This document shows, in pieces, positions 33,056 through 42,839 of a DNA stretch of 64,000 bases (its first letter is position 1; each line of letters starts with the position of its first letter). The stretch is from Hyphomicrobiales bacterium (GTDB lineage: Bacteria > Pseudomonadota > Alphaproteobacteria > Rhizobiales > Devosiaceae). The position numbers were made by a program, and so were the translations under genes. Under the pieces are notes generated by a model. That model saw only the letters and a program-made list of their open reading frames with translations. It was not told the origin of the DNA and searched no databases. The stretch covers positions 372,001 to 436,000 of the forward strand of contig JAIYDI010000018.1 of assembly GCA_027487555.1 (NCBI GenBank), in the 5' to 3' direction.

Positions 33056-34121
33056 GAAGCGGGCACAACCCAGCCGGACCATGCTCTATGCGGCGCCAAT
33101 CCTGGCTGTACTGCTGACCATGGTGGTCGGCGCGATCCTCTTTTCGGTGATCGGCTATGACGGTATCGGCGCGGTGCTGGAGATATTCACCCGGCCGCTG
33201 ACCAATCCCCTGAAGTGGCAGGACCTCGGCGTGAAGGCCGCCCCACTGATCATCATCGGCGTCGGCCTGTCGATCGCCTACCGCGCCAATGTCTGGAACA
33301 TCGGTGCCGAGGGCCAATACGTCGCCGGCGCCCTAGGTGGGACGGCCGTCGCGCTTCTCACCATGAAGATGCAGGGGCCATGGATCCTGCCTGCCATGAT
33401 CCTCTTCGGCATCCTTGCCGGGATGGCACTGGCCGCGATCCCGGCCTTTCTCAAGACCCAGTTTGACGTCAACGAGATCCTGACGACGTTGATGCTCAAC
33501 TATGCGGTGGTACAACTGCTCTACTTCCTTCTGCGCACCGTGTGGAAGGATCCGATGGGGTTCTCTTTTCCTAAAACGCCCTTGTTCACCGCCAGTCAAT
33601 CGCTACCCTACCTGTGGCCTGGGACCATCCTTCACTGGGGCGTGCCCATAGCTCTTCTCGTGGCGGTTCTCGCCTGGTTTGTGATGAGTCGGTCGGTATT
33701 CGGCTTCCAGGTTCGGGTTGTTGGGTCGGCGCCCCATGCTGCGCGCTATGGCGGCTTTTCTGCCAAGCGGGCGATCTGGCTGGTGATGCTTGTCTCGGGC
33801 GGCCTTGCCGGCCTTGCCGGCGTGCTCGAAGCCGCGGGGCCATTCCGCCAACTTGTGCCGGCTTTTCCCACCGGCTACGGCTTTACTGCCATCATCGTGG
33901 CATTCCTCGGCAGGCTCAATCCGCTTGGCGTTGTGATTGCCGGCATAGTGCTGGCGATCTCCTATGTCGGGGGCGAAGTGGCGCAGACCACGATGGGTCT
34001 GCCGAGCGCCGCTACGGGCATCTTCCAGGGTATGCTGCTGTTCTTCCTGCTCGCCGGCGACGTGCTGGTGCGCTATCGGGTGCGGGCGGTGTCGACGCGA
34101 GCGTCGGGAGAGACGGCATGA
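33039..34121 (+). CDS. ABC transporter permease (BMP-type importer), subunit 1
   Basis: A 360-residue inner-membrane permease of the BPD_transp_2 family with about 9-10 hydrophobic segments. The family loop NVWNIGAEGQYVAGALGG is present, as are LPAMILFGILAGMALAAIPAFLK and FDVNEILTTLMLNYAVV, typical of nucleoside importer permeases (YufP/NupP type). It overlaps the ATPase gene by 17 nt and the second permease by 4 nt, forming one operon. Confidence 0.92.
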   Translation: MQLRLEKRAQPSRTMLYAAPILAVLLTMVVGAILFSVIGYDGIGAVLEIFTRPLTNPLKWQDLGVKAAPLIIIGVGLSIAYRANVWNIGAEGQYVAGALGGTAVALLTMKMQGPWILPAMILFGILAGMALAAIPAFLKTQFDVNEILTTLMLNYAVVQLLYFLLRTVWKDPMGFSFPKTPLFTASQSLPYLWPGTILHWGVPIALLVAVLAWFVMSRSVFGFQVRVVGSAPHAARYGGFSAKRAIWLVMLVSGGLAGLAGVLEAAGPFRQLVPAFPTGYGFTAIIVAFLGRLNPLGVVIAGIVLAISYVGGEVAQTTMGLPSAATGIFQGMLLFFLLAGDVLVRYRVRAVSTRASGETA

Positions 34122-35047
34122 CCATCGAGTTTGCCATCGCAATCATCTTCGCGATCGTACTTGTTGCTTCACCCATCCTGCTGGCGGGTCTGGGCGAACT
34201 GGTGGTGGAAAAGGCCGGCGTGCTCAACCTGGGCGTCGAAGGCATGATGCTGATCGGGGCGGTCACCGGCTTTGCCGTTACATCGAGCTTTGGCAGCCCT
34301 TGGCTCGGCACCCTCGCCGCGGCGATGGCCGGAGCTACAGCGTCGATGATATTCGGGTTCCTGACGCTTACGCTCGCGGCAAATCAGGTGGCCACAGGTC
34401 TGGCGCTCACCATTTTCGGTGGCGGGTTCTCGGCGCTGGCTGGCAAGGCGTTTCTCGGAAAGACCGTACCTGCGTTCACCCAACTGTTCCCGTCGCCGCT
34501 CGCCACCGATCCGATCTGGCGTGTGGTCTTCGGTTATTCGCCGCTGGTGTATTTTTCGCTCGCGATGTGCATTGGCGTGGCCTGGTTCCTCAAGTCGACG
34601 CGGGCAGGGCTCATCCTGCGAGCCGTGGGCGAGAACGACCTGTCCGCGCACTCGATCGGCTATTCGGTGACCGGCGTGCGCTATGCTGCGGTTGCTTTCG
34701 GCGGCGCCATGGCCGGCATTGCCGGCTCGATGTTCTCCCTTGTGCTCACGCCGATCTGGGCCGAGGGTCTCACGGCGGGACGCGGCTGGATTGCGCTGGC
34801 TCTGGTGGTGTTCGCCGCCTGGAAGCCCTATCGGCTGCTTGTCGGCGCCTACCTGTTTGGTGCGGTGATGACGCTCGAGGTGCACGCCAAGGCGGCCGGC
34901 GGCGTGTTTTCGGCGCTGCCGTCAGAACTCTGGGCGGCGCTTCCCTATCTCATGACGATCATCGTGCTCGTCATCATTTCCTTGCGGCGCAGCGGCAATA
35001 GCGTTGCTCCGGCTTGCCTCGGAAAGCCCTTCCTACCCACGATCTAG
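34118..35047 (+). CDS. ABC transporter permease (BMP-type importer), subunit 2
   Basis: A 309-residue permease partner with about 8-9 membrane segments. The family motif ELVVEKAGVLNLGVEGMMLIGAV lies near the N-terminus, then LAANQVATGLALTIFGGGFSAL and LRAVGENDLSAHSIGYSV. ATG 34118 overlaps the stop of the first permease (ATGA); a longer in-frame reading from 33614 would overlap it by 500 nt and is rejected. Length matches YufQ/NupQ-type subunits. Confidence 0.93.
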   Translation: MTIEFAIAIIFAIVLVASPILLAGLGELVVEKAGVLNLGVEGMMLIGAVTGFAVTSSFGSPWLGTLAAAMAGATASMIFGFLTLTLAANQVATGLALTIFGGGFSALAGKAFLGKTVPAFTQLFPSPLATDPIWRVVFGYSPLVYFSLAMCIGVAWFLKSTRAGLILRAVGENDLSAHSIGYSVTGVRYAAVAFGGAMAGIAGSMFSLVLTPIWAEGLTAGRGWIALALVVFAAWKPYRLLVGAYLFGAVMTLEVHAKAAGGVFSALPSELWAALPYLMTIIVLVIISLRRSGNSVAPACLGKPFLPTI

Positions 35048-35066
35048 GGCCGACACGGCCGGCCCT
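35046..35066 (+). terminator. Hairpin between permease and binding-protein genes
   Basis: AGGGCCG and CGGCCCT flank a 7-nt loop directly at the stop codon of the second permease. Only TTGTAA follows, so it is not a classical terminator. It may stabilise mRNA ends and adjust expression between the permeases and the binding protein. Confidence 0.4.
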
Positions 35067-35113
35067 TGTAATGCGAGTGACTACAAAACCAACGTCATGC
35101 AGGAGAAACCAAT

Positions 35114-36199
35114 ATGACAATCGCAACACGTCGTACCATCCTCAAGGGCGGTCTGGCGCTGGCGGCGCTGCCCGTTCTTCCGGGCCTCGCCTTCGGCCAG
35201 GAGAAGCTCAAGGTCGGCTTTGCCTATCTCGCCGTGCCGGGCGACTTCGGTTGGACCTACGCCCATGACCAGGGCGCCAACGATCTCGCCAAGGCGCTTG
35301 GCGACAAGGTGGAAGTCACGAAGGTCGAGAATGTCGGCGAGGCCGGCCCCAATGTCGAGCGCGTGCTGCGCGAGCTGGCCCAGCAGGGCCACAAGCTGAT
35401 CTTTGCCACCACCTTCGGCCACATGGAAGCGGCAGTGAAGGTTTCGGCCGAGTTCCCGGACGTGATCTTCGAGCATTGCACCGGCTACATGACCGGCCCC
35501 AACCTCGGCACCTACAATGCCCGCTTCTACGAAGGTCGTGCGGTTATTGGCACCATTGCCGGGCACATGTCCAAGAAGGGCGTAGCAGGCTACATCGCCT
35601 CGTTCCCGATCCCCGAAGTGGTGATGGGGATGAATGCCTTCGTGATCGCCGCTCGCAAGGTGAACCCGGCTTTCGTGCTCAAGGCCGCCTATCTCTCGAC
35701 CTGGTTCGATCCCGCCAAGGAAGGCGCACAGGCGCAGGCCTTTATCGACCAGGGCTGTGACTTCATCACGCAGCACACCGACTCGCCGGCGCCGGTCGAG
35801 CTCTGCGAGCGCCTTGGTGTGCCGTGCTTCGGCCAGGCCTCCGATATGTCGGCCTTCGGTCCCACTCAGTGCCTCACCTCGATCGTCGACAACTGGGGTC
35901 CGCACTACATCAAGACCGCTGAAGCCGTGATAGCCGGCACCTGGGCCCCGGCCCAGCCGTGGGACGGCCTCAAGGACGGCGGACTCGTCATCACGCCTTA
36001 CAACGCGACAGTGCCGGCCGACGTGCAGGCCGCTGCCGATGTGGTCAAGAACGGCCAGATCGACGGCAGCTTCCACATCTTTACCGGCCCGCTCAAGGAC
36101 AAGGACGGGGCCGAGTTCGTTGCAGCTGGCGTCACGCCCGACGATGGGTTCTTGCTCGGCATGCAGACCTATGTCGAAGGCATCGAAGTCATCCAGTAA
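35114..36199 (+). CDS. BMP-family periplasmic substrate-binding protein
   Basis: A 361-residue binding protein of the basic-membrane-protein (PnrA/Med) family, which in studied cases binds purine nucleosides. The N-terminus TRRTILKGGLALAALPVLPG has a twin-arginine and a hydrophobic core, so export may be by Tat or Sec. Mature landmarks: VGFAYLAVPGDFGWTYAHDQG, KLIFATTFGHMEAAVKVS, GYIASFPIPEVVMGMNAFV, FITQHTDSPAPVELCE. AGGAG precedes the ATG. Follows its permeases and precedes puuD. The ligand is probably a purine or ureide (context inference). Confidence 0.94.
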   Translation: MTIATRRTILKGGLALAALPVLPGLAFGQEKLKVGFAYLAVPGDFGWTYAHDQGANDLAKALGDKVEVTKVENVGEAGPNVERVLRELAQQGHKLIFATTFGHMEAAVKVSAEFPDVIFEHCTGYMTGPNLGTYNARFYEGRAVIGTIAGHMSKKGVAGYIASFPIPEVVMGMNAFVIAARKVNPAFVLKAAYLSTWFDPAKEGAQAQAFIDQGCDFITQHTDSPAPVELCERLGVPCFGQASDMSAFGPTQCLTSIVDNWGPHYIKTAEAVIAGTWAPAQPWDGLKDGGLVITPYNATVPADVQAAADVVKNGQIDGSFHIFTGPLKDKDGAEFVAAGVTPDDGFLLGMQTYVEGIEVIQ

Positions 36200-36207
36200 T
36201 CACCTCA

Positions 36208-36229
36208 GGGGCGCGCCTCGGTGCGCCCC
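36208..36229 (+). terminator. Hairpin after the binding-protein gene
   Basis: GGGGCGC (36208-36214) and GCGCCCC (36223-36229) form a strong stem, followed by ACTTTCCTT. It may be a partial terminator or 3' stabiliser, leaving puuD-guaD-glcB under reduced read-through or their own promoter. The 197-nt gap to puuD also has a weaker stem (GCCGCAA 36309-36315 / TTGCGGC 36326-36332). Confidence 0.5.
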
Positions 36230-36396
36230 ACTTTCCTTGGCCTCTTCTCTTATCAGCCCTTGGGGCGCCCTATCCCAACGTGAGAGCAGATGAAACCTGC
36301 GAGATCGTGCCGCAACGTCGTCCCCTTGCGGCGAGTTGGGGGCGGCAGGCGGGATGAGGGATGAGCCGCTTTTGCCGGGTACAGAGTGACCGATTG

Positions 36397-37617
36397 ATGA
36401 CCGATACCGCAATTCTCTGGGAATGGCTCAACTTCGCCGTCCGCTGGACGCATGTGATCACGGCTATCGCCTGGATCGGGTCAAGCTTCTATTTCATCGC
36501 GCTCGACCTTGGCCTCAGGAAGACCCCGAGCTTGCCGCCGCTCGCCCATGGCGAGGAATGGCAGGTGCATGGCGGCGGCTTTTACCACGTCCAGAAATAC
36601 CTCGTGGCGCCGGATTTCCTCCCCGAGCACCTGACCTGGTTCAAATGGGAAGCCTATTCCACCTGGCTCAGCGGCTTCATGCTGCTGGTGCTGATGTACT
36701 ATTTCAGTGCGGACCTCTACCTCGTTGACCGCCATGTGCTCGACGTGCCGAACTGGGCAGCGATCCTCATTTCGCTCGGCTCGATCGTCTTCGGCTGGCT
36801 CGTCTACGACACGCTGTGCAAATCGAAGATCGGGCAATCGACCACGGGGTTGATGGTGGTGCTTTTCGCCATCCTTGTCGCCATGGCCTATGCCTATACC
36901 AAGGTGTTCACTGGCCGCGCGGCTATGCTGCATATGGGCGCGTTCACCGCGACCATCATGGCGGCCAATGTGGCGATGATCATCATCCCCAACCAGAAGA
37001 TCGTCGTTGCTGACCTGAAAGCGGGCCGCGTGCCCGACGCCAAGTACGGCAAGATCGCCAAGCAGCGCAGCCTGCACAACAACTACCTGACGCTGCCCGT
37101 CATCTTCTTCATGCTGTCGAGCCATTACCCGCTGGCTTTCGCCACCGAGTGGAACTGGCTCATTGCGTCGCTGATCTTCCTTGAAGGCGTGCTGATCCGG
37201 CACTTCTTCAACTCGAAGCACGCCCGGAAGGGCAAACCCTACTGGACCTGGGCGCTGGCGGTGATCATCTTCATCCTCATCGCCTGGCTGTCGAGCAGCC
37301 CGAAGCTGCCGACCGGTGCCGAGACAATGCCGTCACCCCAGGCAACGCTCTATATGCAATCCCCGCACTTCAAAGCAGCCTCTGAGGTGGTGCAGGCCCG
37401 CTGCGCCATGTGCCACGCTGCCGTTCCGGGGCAGGAGGGCATTGCCGAGGCGCCCAAGAACGTCATCCTCGACAATGACGTTGCCATCGCCAACCATGCC
37501 GAGCAGATCGCCCTGCAGGCGGGCTATTCACGCGCCATGCCGCCGGGCAACATGACCGAGATCACGCCTGAGGAGCGGGCGCTGCTTGTCGAATGGTTCC
37601 GGGAGGCGCGCTCGTGA
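36397..37617 (+). CDS. puuD: Membrane urate hydroxylase PuuD with C-terminal cytochrome c domain
   Basis: A 406-residue membrane protein oxidising urate to 5-hydroxyisourate, replacing uricase. The N-terminal part (WLNFAVRWTHVITAIAWIGSSFYFIALD) and about eight membrane segments match the PuuD family. The C-terminal domain carries the haem-binding CAMCH and distal Met in RAMPPGNMTE, so electrons probably enter the respiratory chain. ATG 36397 is preferred by homology; ATG 36361 is in frame but its codons look non-coding. Its end overlaps guaD by 4 nt. Confidence 0.93.
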   Translation: MTDTAILWEWLNFAVRWTHVITAIAWIGSSFYFIALDLGLRKTPSLPPLAHGEEWQVHGGGFYHVQKYLVAPDFLPEHLTWFKWEAYSTWLSGFMLLVLMYYFSADLYLVDRHVLDVPNWAAILISLGSIVFGWLVYDTLCKSKIGQSTTGLMVVLFAILVAMAYAYTKVFTGRAAMLHMGAFTATIMAANVAMIIIPNQKIVVADLKAGRVPDAKYGKIAKQRSLHNNYLTLPVIFFMLSSHYPLAFATEWNWLIASLIFLEGVLIRHFFNSKHARKGKPYWTWALAVIIFILIAWLSSSPKLPTGAETMPSPQATLYMQSPHFKAASEVVQARCAMCHAAVPGQEGIAEAPKNVILDNDVAIANHAEQIALQAGYSRAMPPGNMTEITPEERALLVEWFREARS

Positions 37618-38912
37618 CCACGCGAATTCTCCGCGGGCGCGTACTTAGCTTCGTTGAGGAACCGCAGGCGCGAGATGACCGCGCGTCGTACCGGCTCATC
37701 GAGGACGGCGCGGTCACCATTGTCGATGGGATCATCTCTGCTGTCGGCACCTTCGATCCCGCCTCGGCGGCAGGCGCGGATATCATCGACCACCGCCCGT
37801 ACCTCATCCTTCCCGGCTTCATCGACGCGCATATCCATTTCCCGCAGATGCAGGTGATCGGCGCCTATGCCGCCGCGCTGCTCGAATGGCTCAACACCTA
37901 TACCTTCATCGAGGAGCAGCGCTTCGCCGATCCGGCCCATGCTGCGCGCATCGCCGGGCGGTTCTTTGACGAGCTGATCCGGCACGGCACCACTACGGCT
38001 GCCGCCTATTGCTCGGTGCATCCGCAGTCGGTCGATGCGTTTTTTACCGCCGCTGGCGAACGCAACATGCTGATGGTCGGCGGCAAGGTGATGATGGATC
38101 GCAACGCCCCCGAAGGCCTGCTCGACACGGCCCAGTCCGGCTACGACGATACCAAGGTGCTGATCGGCAAGTGGCACGGCAAGGGCAGGGCGCATTGCGC
38201 CATCACGCCGCGCTTCGCCATCACCTCCACTCACGAGCAGATGGCGGCCGCCGAGGCACTGGCCCGCGAATTTCCGGACCTGCATATCCAGACGCATGTC
38301 AGCGAGAACCTCGCCGAAATCGCCTTCGCCAACGAGCTCTACCCGAACTATGGCGATTATGTCGGCATCTACGAAAAGTTCCACCTGCTCGGGCCCAAGA
38401 CGCTGCTCGGGCACTGCATCCATTTGAGCCGTCGCGAGACCGAAGTGCTCGCCGATACAGGTTCGGTGGCGGTGTTCTGCCCCACCTCCAACCTGTTCAT
38501 CGGCTCGGGCCTCTTCGACTACGATCGCCTGCACTCGCATGGTGTGCGCATCGCCACGGCTACCGATGTCGGCGGCGGCAGCTCCTATTCGATGCTGCGC
38601 ACCATGGACGAGGGCTACAAGGTGATGCAGTTGCGCGGCCAGCGGCTCACCCCGCTCCGCAGCTTTTACCATCTCACCCTCGGTAATGCTCGCGCCATGA
38701 GCCTCGATCACCGCATCGGCCAGCTCGCGCCGGGCATGGAGGCCGATATCGTCGTGCTCGATTCCTCGGCAACCCCGCAGATGCGGCTCCGCATGGAGAC
38801 AGTCGATACGCTCGAACAGGAGCTGTTCCTCCTGCAGACCTGCGGCGACGACCGCGCTATCGCCGAAACCTATGTGATGGGCGAGGCGCAGAAGTCGAAG
38901 CTCGCGAGCTAA
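37614..38912 (+). CDS. guaD: Guanine deaminase
   Basis: A 432-residue amidohydrolase converting guanine to xanthine. Zinc-binding HxH in GFIDAHIHFPQMQVIG, HPQSVDAFF, the TIM-barrel His in THVSENLAEI and HCIHLSRRE, and the catalytic Asp in ATDVGGGSSYSML are visible. GTG 37614 overlaps the puuD stop (GTGA) and has GGGAGG upstream; the in-frame reading from 37593 is rejected. It feeds XdhAB with xanthine. Confidence 0.96.
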   Translation: MTTRILRGRVLSFVEEPQARDDRASYRLIEDGAVTIVDGIISAVGTFDPASAAGADIIDHRPYLILPGFIDAHIHFPQMQVIGAYAAALLEWLNTYTFIEEQRFADPAHAARIAGRFFDELIRHGTTTAAAYCSVHPQSVDAFFTAAGERNMLMVGGKVMMDRNAPEGLLDTAQSGYDDTKVLIGKWHGKGRAHCAITPRFAITSTHEQMAAAEALAREFPDLHIQTHVSENLAEIAFANELYPNYGDYVGIYEKFHLLGPKTLLGHCIHLSRRETEVLADTGSVAVFCPTSNLFIGSGLFDYDRLHSHGVRIATATDVGGGSSYSMLRTMDEGYKVMQLRGQRLTPLRSFYHLTLGNARAMSLDHRIGQLAPGMEADIVVLDSSATPQMRLRMETVDTLEQELFLLQTCGDDRAIAETYVMGEAQKSKLAS

Positions 38913-38927
38913 GCGCTGGGCAACCCG

Positions 38928-38962
38928 GGACCTCACCCTGAGCTTGTCGAATGGCGAGGTCC
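38928..38962. repeat. REP-like palindrome between guaD and glcB
   Basis: GGACCTCACC and GGCGAGGTCC are arms with one mismatch around a loop containing CTGAGCTTGTCGAAT. CCTGAGC-TTGTCGAA inside a palindrome is a common dispersed repeat of alphaproteobacterial genomes (recalled from general knowledge). It lies after the guaD stop and contains the in-frame ATG at 38951, which speaks against that start for glcB. Confidence 0.65.
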
Positions 38963-38998
38963 GGTCTACTGAAACTACGTCACAAACGGGGGCGTCCG

Positions 38999-41158
38999 AT
39001 GCCGAACTATGTCGAAAAATCCGGGTTGAAGGTCGCCGCCATTCTTGCCGATTTCGTCGAGCAGGAAGCCATACCGGGCACTGGCGTCACCCCGCAGCAA
39101 TTCTGGGATGGGCTCGCCGGCATCGTCGCGGCCCTCGCGCCCAAGAACCGCGCGCTCCTCGCTATCCGCGACGACCTGCAGTCGAAGATCGACGCCTGGC
39201 ACAAGGCGAACGGCCCCGTTTCCGCCAACCCGTCAGGCTACGAGGCCTTCCTCCGCGACATCGGCTATCTCGTGCCCGAGCCCGCCGATTTCACCATCGA
39301 GACCACCGGGCTCGACCCCGAAATCACCTCGATCTGCGGACCACAGCTCGTGGTTCCCGTCTCGAATGCGCGCTATGCCTTGAACGCCGCGAACGCCCGC
39401 TGGGGCAGCCTTTACGACGCGCTCTATGGCACCGACGCGATTTCGCGCGAGGGCGAACTTGCTCCGGGCAAGGGCCTCAACCCCGCCCGCGCGGCCGCGG
39501 TCGTCGCCGAGGCCGCGAAGTTCCTCGATGACAGCTTCCCGCTCGCTTCGGGCAGCCATGCCGATGTCGTTGCCTATCACGTGGTGAAGACAGATGGCCG
39601 CTGGAGCTTCGGCGCCGACCTCGCGTCTGGCCGCGTCGCACTCGCCGACCCCGCCGCCTATGTCGGGTTCACCGGAACGCCGGAAAAAGGCGAGCTGGTG
39701 CTGCGCCATAACGGCCTGCACATCATCCTCGTCATCGACCCATCGAGTCCCATCGGCAAGCTGCATCCGGCCGGCCTCGCCGACGTCATACTCGAAAGCG
39801 CCCTGACCACCATCCAGGATTGCGAAGATTCCGTCGCTGCCGTCGATGCCGAGGACAAGGTCGGCGTCTATCGCAACTGGCTCGGGCTGATGAACGGCAC
39901 GCTCGAGGACACGTTCGAAAAGGGCGGCAAGAGTGTCACCCGCAAGCTCAATGCCGACCGCAGCTACACGGGCGTCGACGGCAATCCGATGACGCTCAAG
40001 GGCCGCGCGCTGCTGCTCGTCCGCAATGTCGGCCACCTGATGACCACCGACGCCATTCTCGACGCAGCGGGCCAGCCGATCGGCGAGGGGCTGATGGACG
40101 CGGCTGTCACAGCGCTCTGCGCGCTGAGCGACAAGGTCAATTCCACCACCGGCGCCATCTATGTGGTGAAGCCCAAGATGCATGGGCCGGATGAAGTGGC
40201 CTTTGCCTGCGAAATCTTCGCCGCCGTCGAAAAGGTGCTGGGCCTCAAGCCCGAAACGATCAAGATCGGCATCATGGACGAGGAGCGCCGCACCTCGGCC
40301 AATCTCAAGGCCTGTATCCATGCCGCGCGCCGTCGCGTCTTCTTCATCAATACCGGCTTCCTCGACCGCACCGGCGATGAAATCCATACGTCCATGCTGG
40401 CCGGCCCGGTGCTTCGCAAGGACGATGTGAAGTCCGAGAAATGGATCCAGTCCTATGAGGATCGCAACGTCCTGATCGGCCTCGCTGCCGGGTTCTCCGG
40501 CAAGGCGCAGATCGGAAAGGGCATGTGGGCGCGTCCGGACGACATGGCTGCGATGCTGAAGGCCAAAACCGGCCATCCGAAATCCGGCGCCAATACTGCC
40601 TGGGTACCGTCGCCCACCGCCGCGACGCTGCATGCGCTGCACTATCACCAGGTCGATGTGTTCGCGGCGCAGCAGGGGCGGCTCACCCAGCCCAAGCCGG
40701 GCCTTTCCGAGCTCTTCTCCATGCCGGTGCTTTCGGCCAACACGCTGGGCCGCGACGAGATTTCGCGCGAGCTCGACAACAATGCGCAGGGCATTCTCGG
40801 CTATGTCGTACGCTGGGTCGAACAGGGCGTCGGCTGCTCCAAGGTGCCCGACATCAACAATGTCGGCCTGATGGAAGACCGCGCGACCTGCCGCATTTCC
40901 TCGCAGGCGGTGGCGAACTGGCTCAGGCATGGGCTCGTCACCGAAGCGGAAGTGCGCGCCTCGTTCGAAAAGATGGCCGCAGTCGTCGATGGGCAGAATG
41001 CGGGCGATCCGCTCTACCGCCCCATGGCCGGGCATTTCGACAGCTCCATCGCCTATCAGGCGGCGCTGGCGCTGGCCCTCGAAGGTACGACGCAGCCCTC
41101 GGGCTATACCGAGCCCATCCTCCATGCGGCGCGCGCCAGGGTGAAACTGGCTGGCTGA
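38999..41158 (+). CDS. glcB: Malate synthase G
   Basis: A 719-residue monomeric malate synthase G condensing glyoxylate with acetyl-CoA to malate. Landmarks: [76 protein letters not shown] (active-site Arg region), [19 protein letters not shown] and [21 protein letters not shown] 38999 has GGGGG upstream and gives the family start [12 protein letters not shown]. Located downstream of guaD, it can consume glyoxylate made by AllA. Confidence 0.97.
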   Translation: MPNYVEKSGLKVAAILADFVEQEAIPGTGVTPQQFWDGLAGIVAALAPKNRALLAIRDDLQSKIDAWHKANGPVSANPSGYEAFLRDIGYLVPEPADFTIETTGLDPEITSICGPQLVVPVSNARYALNAANARWGSLYDALYGTDAISREGELAPGKGLNPARAAAVVAEAAKFLDDSFPLASGSHADVVAYHVVKTDGRWSFGADLASGRVALADPAAYVGFTGTPEKGELVLRHNGLHIILVIDPSSPIGKLHPAGLADVILESALTTIQDCEDSVAAVDAEDKVGVYRNWLGLMNGTLEDTFEKGGKSVTRKLNADRSYTGVDGNPMTLKGRALLLVRNVGHLMTTDAILDAAGQPIGEGLMDAAVTALCALSDKVNSTTGAIYVVKPKMHGPDEVAFACEIFAAVEKVLGLKPETIKIGIMDEERRTSANLKACIHAARRRVFFINTGFLDRTGDEIHTSMLAGPVLRKDDVKSEKWIQSYEDRNVLIGLAAGFSGKAQIGKGMWARPDDMAAMLKAKTGHPKSGANTAWVPSPTAATLHALHYHQVDVFAAQQGRLTQPKPGLSELFSMPVLSANTLGRDEISRELDNNAQGILGYVVRWVEQGVGCSKVPDINNVGLMEDRATCRISSQAVANWLRHGLVTEAEVRASFEKMAAVVDGQNAGDPLYRPMAGHFDSSIAYQAALALALEGTTQPSGYTEPILHAARARVKLAG

Positions 41159-41183
41159 TCCGCGATCGGACCGGTAGTCGCGT

Positions 41184-42839
41184 TCAGATCACCGGCCCGA
41201 GCAGCGCCATCTCCAGCACCGGCAAGGTGATCGCGCTCGGTCGCTGTGGATCGTGGAAGAGCTCGATATCTGCCGCGTCCAGGCGGGTTGCGTCCCCGAT
41301 CGGCTCGCCGGTGCCGGGGTTGCGCGCAAAGCGCGGATGCGCGCCGCTCGCCACCACCAGCCGCAAGCGGTGGTGACGCTTGAACAGATGTGCAGTGGCG
41401 TGGAAACGGATGGTAAGCTTCCAGACATTGTCCGGTACTGCCGGGTCCGCGGCGGATTTGCGCAGGTAGCCGTCGGTGATGTTGGTCGACAGGCCCTGCT
41501 CGTCCACATCGCAAAGCCGCACGAAGATATCCGTGTCGGGCAGGGTGGAGCGCAGGTAGAGCGTTGCCCGTGTGTTGCCGATCACCAGCGTGTCGCCAAA
41601 CAGCGGCTCGGACGAATAGACCAGCACATCCTTTCGCGCTTCGAGCCGCCTGTTGTCTGTGGCACCTGCGCCGGTGAAGGCGAAATAGGCGCCGCCCACC
41701 GCGGGTGTCGGGTCTACCGGATCGTAGGTATAGGTGTCGGGTGGCGATGTCCGACCGGGCCGCAGTGACAGCAGCTTTTCGGGATGAAGGTACCAGATCT
41801 GCTGGTCGGCCGTGCCTGGGGGGAAGGTATCGAAATCGTGCCATCGGCCATCGCCGCTGACATGGATGCGCACGGGCTTGGCGGCCAGGCCGCTTCGGTC
41901 GCCACGCAATTGCGCGTTCATCCATTTCAGCGTTTCGCCGATACTCGCGGTGTTGAGCTCCGGGCTGATATGGCTCCATGGGCCGATCACCAGCGGCGGG
42001 TTCTGTCCGGCATCCACCAGCGTCCGGTAGTCGCGCAGCAGCTGGTCGAGCATGAAATCATACCACCCCGACATGAATGCTACGGGTGGCGTGCGCGCTC
42101 CAAGCCGGTGGGTATGGTCGAGCGCCTCCCAGAAGTCGTCATTGCCAACGGCGTGTTCCATCCAGTGCCGCCAGAACGGCACTTCCCGCCCGACAACGCG
42201 CTTGTCGGCATCGCGCAGCGGTAGCTTCATCGTCGCCGTCAGCGTCAGGCGGTCAATGCCGCCCGTCACCATGCGTCGCGCCGTGAGGAAGGCGTTGCCC
42301 TTCAGACCGTAGATGGTCTGCAGCCAGCTGAGCCACAGCCCGAGCGCAAAGCCGCCGCCGGGGAACACCACGCTGCGGAATTCCGCGCTCGATACCTTCA
42401 CTGCCATGGCCGAGTGCGGCGGCAGGGCATCGGCAATGGCCCATTGCGTATAGCCGAGATAGGAGGGCCCGGTGGTGCCGAGGCGCCCGTCGAACCAGGG
42501 TTGCGCCTTGATCCAGTCGAGCGTTGCAAGCCCGTCGTCGCGCTCGTGACGAAGCGGATCGAAATCGCCATCGGAGCTGTCGGTGCCACGGCAGGCCTGC
42601 AGCACCACATTGTAGCCCCGCTCGGCATAGACCCCGGCCACGGCGCCAAAACCCCGCAAACCATAGGGCTCGCGGATCAGCAGTGTCGGATGCTTTCCGG
42701 GCAGGCGCGGTGTGTAGAGCGTCGTCGCGAGAGTCACCCCATCCCGCATCGGGATACGGATGCCCTTGTGCCGCTCGGCGCGGCATAGCCGCTTGGGCAG
42801 GCCACCGACCTGCGCAAGAAATCGGCTTGCGATGCTCAT
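41184..42839 (-). CDS. CocE/NonD-family serine hydrolase (X-Pro dipeptidyl-peptidase-like)
   Basis: A 551-residue alpha/beta hydrolase. The N-terminal domain (about 20-300) has [14 protein letters not shown], the nucleophile Ser in [14 protein letters not shown], a likely catalytic Asp region [12 protein letters not shown] and the His in [11 protein letters not shown]. The C-terminal jelly-roll (about 330-551) is the X-Pro_dipeptidyl-peptidase C-domain ([40 protein letters not shown]). Ester or amide substrate unknown. ATG 42839 overlaps the adenine deaminase stop by 4 nt, so it is co-translated with ade; a longer reading from 42953 is rejected. Confidence 0.9.
   Translation of the reverse strand: MSIASRFLAQVGGLPKRLCRAERHKGIRIPMRDGVTLATTLYTPRLPGKHPTLLIREPYGLRGFGAVAGVYAERGYNVVLQACRGTDSSDGDFDPLRHERDDGLATLDWIKAQPWFDGRLGTTGPSYLGYTQWAIADALPPHSAMAVKVSSAEFRSVVFPGGGFALGLWLSWLQTIYGLKGNAFLTARRMVTGGIDRLTLTATMKLPLRDADKRVVGREVPFWRHWMEHAVGNDDFWEALDHTHRLGARTPPVAFMSGWYDFMLDQLLRDYRTLVDAGQNPPLVIGPWSHISPELNTASIGETLKWMNAQLRGDRSGLAAKPVRIHVSGDGRWHDFDTFPPGTADQQIWYLHPEKLLSLRPGRTSPPDTYTYDPVDPTPAVGGAYFAFTGAGATDNRRLEARKDVLVYSSEPLFGDTLVIGNTRATLYLRSTLPDTDIFVRLCDVDEQGLSTNITDGYLRKSAADPAVPDNVWKLTIRFHATAHLFKRHHRLRLVVASGAHPRFARNPGTGEPIGDATRLDAADIELFHDPQRPSAITLPVLEMALLGPVI

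Noticed and set aside
39233-41125. A 630-codon open frame opposite malate synthase G
   Set aside because: The plus-strand protein matches malate synthase G throughout; the antisense reading has no recognisable motif.
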